A stretch of DNA of 64,000 bases, taken from IMG/VR virus record IMGVR_UViG_3300020469_000001, positions 1-64,000 of that record; one strand, given 5' to 3'. Shown here in pieces: positions 63,187 to 64,000 of this stretch (its first letter is position 1; each line of letters opens with the position of its first letter). A program made the translations under genes and the position numbers. The stretch comes from a virus. Under the pieces are notes generated by a model. That model was given only the letters and a program-made list of their open reading frames with translations. It was not told where the DNA came from and did not search any database.

Positions 63187-63272
63187 GTAAGTGATAGGTT
63201 TCACTTGCGTATTGGTGCATCTACCGAAAGGAGATGTGAATGTTTACTGAAAAGGAATTATGGAGATAAAAA
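63187..63272 (+). promoter_or_regulatory. 5' leader of the hsp20 gene with hairpins and a mini reading frame
   Basis: AAGTGA...TCACTT near 63189-63206 forms one hairpin; GCATCT...AGATGT near 63217-63237 forms another that encloses the AAAGGAG ribosome site. That site serves a nine-codon frame at 63240-63269 (MFTEKELWR) ending three bases before the hsp20 ATG, which has its own GGAG. The arrangement could be a heat-sensitive leader, but the stems are short. Confidence 0.5.
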
Positions 63273-63653
63273 ATGAGTATAGATTTAAGTAAATTTTGGC
63301 TTGGATTGGATATGCCTACGCTTCCCACATATACGGAAACGAGCTATCCTAGATATAACTTAATAGCAGGGGACAACGATTATCGAATAGAAATCGCAGT
63401 GCCTGGTTGGAAGAAAGAAGAATTGGAGATTGTCTTTGATAACAAAGAACTTCAAATCAAGGGTAAAAAGGAACACAAACTAGGTGATGATGAGCAGTTC
63501 GTTCATCAAGGTCTTAGTCTAAAATCTTTTGAGAGGAGATTTATTCTAAACGCCGACCTATTGGTAGATAAGGTAAGTCTACAAGACGGGTTACTGACAA
63601 TCAACTTATCACGAACTCCAGATTCTAAGAGGAAAGTCTTGGAGATAAATTGA
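63273..63653 (+). CDS. Small heat-shock protein Hsp20 (126 aa)
   Basis: PRYNLIAGDNDYRIEIAVPGWKKEELEIVFDNKELQIKGKKE is the start of the alpha-crystallin domain (A-x-PG-x-K-x-E-L-x-I), and VSLQDGLLTINLSR is its conserved end (A/V-x-x-x-GLL-x-I-x-L). The C-terminal KRKVLEIN gives the oligomer-docking I/V/L-x-I motif. Hsp20 proteins hold unfolded proteins; phage homologues are known from cyanophages and other marine phages and may aid virion assembly. Confidence 0.93.
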   Translation: MSIDLSKFWLGLDMPTLPTYTETSYPRYNLIAGDNDYRIEIAVPGWKKEELEIVFDNKELQIKGKKEHKLGDDEQFVHQGLSLKSFERRFILNADLLVDKVSLQDGLLTINLSRTPDSKRKVLEIN

Positions 63654-63654
63654 A

Positions 63655-63786
63655 ATGAAAGCAATCGCTTTAAAAGTTCGTGATACAATATGTGAGAATG
63701 GGGAGTTCTGTGAAGCTGTAAGCCAAATCTGTTTAATGAGTTTTGGTGCCAGTATCATAGGTTTAAACTTATCCTATCTTATATAG
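63655..63786 (+). CDS. Small membrane protein, possible holin (43 aa)
   Basis: MKAIALKVRDTICENGEFCEAVSQICLMSFGASIIGLNLSYLI starts one base after the hsp20 stop; GGAG lies in the hsp20 codons. One hydrophobic C-terminal helix (~24-43). It precedes a lysozyme gene, the typical place of a holin, but is small. Confidence 0.6.
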   Translation: MKAIALKVRDTICENGEFCEAVSQICLMSFGASIIGLNLSYLI

Positions 63787-63856
63787 ACTGTCAACGATTA
63801 AGGGAGTGGCATGAGTGTACATAGTACGATTGTTACTCCCTTGCTTAGGAGAAAGC

Positions 63857-64000
63857 ATGAAAATATCACAAAATGGATTAGAACTAATAAAACACTTTGA
63901 AGGGTGTGAACTAGAAGCATATAAATGTGCTGCTGGCGTATGGACTATAGGATATGGTCATATTAAAACAGCAGTAGAAGGTATGACTATAAGTCAGTCG
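63857..64000 (+). CDS. Lysozyme, T4/lambdoid type (GH24), N-terminal part
   Basis: TAGGAGAAAGC precedes the ATG. KISQNGLELIKHFEGCELEAYKCAAGVWTIGYGH matches GH24 endolysins: the catalytic Glu in FEG, and TIGYGHxx with the conserved Gly-His. It cleaves peptidoglycan glycan strands for host lysis. Only the first 48 residues fall in the window. Confidence 0.9.
   Translation, partial: MKISQNGLELIKHFEGCELEAYKCAAGVWTIGYGHIKTAVEGMTISQS

Noticed and set aside
1-64000. Prophage or integrated state (attachment site, integrase, CI-type repressor)
   Set aside because: No integrase, att-like duplication next to a tRNA or CI/Cro pair is seen; cannot be excluded for the parts of the genome outside the window.

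Overview
This window is a piece of a double-stranded DNA tailed-phage genome. It holds a complete lambda/HK97-type head and tail module: terminase, portal, a fused protease/capsid gene, connector proteins, tail tube, a frameshifting chaperone pair, tape measure and homologues of lambda M, L, K, I and J. That layout points to a long non-contractile (siphovirus) tail. The DNA is AT-rich. Several cargo genes (ribosomal protein bS21, Hsp20, MazG, IscU/IscA, 2OG-Fe(II) oxygenase, sialyltransferase-like enzyme, Lys/Arg-rich small proteins) are familiar from marine phages, so I infer a marine Gram-negative, perhaps alphaproteobacterial, host. No DNA polymerase, helicase or integrase is seen; the genome evidently continues past both ends, since a gene end lies at base 1 and a lysozyme start at the right edge.

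Layout. 1-1548 (+): small genes and two glycosyltransferase-like genes. 1534-14604 (-): another sugar-enzyme-like gene pair, then tail-fibre-type proteins, including a 1483-residue Thr/Asn/Ser/Phe repeat protein. 14604-30245 (-): tail genes, with a Hint (intein-like) domain at the end of the giant J-like protein. 30261-39763 (-): tail tube, neck, capsid, portal, HNH nuclease and terminase. 39776-43923 (-): a cluster of tiny, very basic proteins, membrane proteins, a methyltransferase and a dioxygenase. 43998-49257 (-): a striking accessory operon with CsgF-like, CsgG-like, curlin-like, FecR-domain and CHASE2-adenylate-cyclase proteins. 49235-51858 (-): two related membrane proteins, Fe-S assembly genes and a probable small terminase.

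The genome switches to rightward genes near 52.1 kb. A 2.8-kb exonuclease/HAD-phosphatase cassette (52.1-54.5 kb) is bracketed by two inverted copies of a foldback element. 54.9-58.0 kb is almost gene-free but dense in consensus promoters, iterons, two DnaA boxes and structured RNA loci, including a ~930-nt non-coding RNA with its own promoter and terminator and several pseudoknots, plus a tRNA-like fold. 58.0-61.6 kb is a rightward operon of small early-type genes with MazG. 61.6-63.1 kb has leftward bS21, a Myb-like regulator and a possible nuclease. 63.1 kb to the end carries Hsp20, a small membrane protein and the start of a lysozyme.

Regulation is unusually readable. At least fifteen sites match TTGACA-N17-TATAAT closely, many with an extended AAAATAGTTC just upstream of the -35. 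At five genes the ATG falls exactly seven bases after the -10, which predicts leaderless mRNAs. All functions are read from sequence motifs by eye; no database search or folding program was run.
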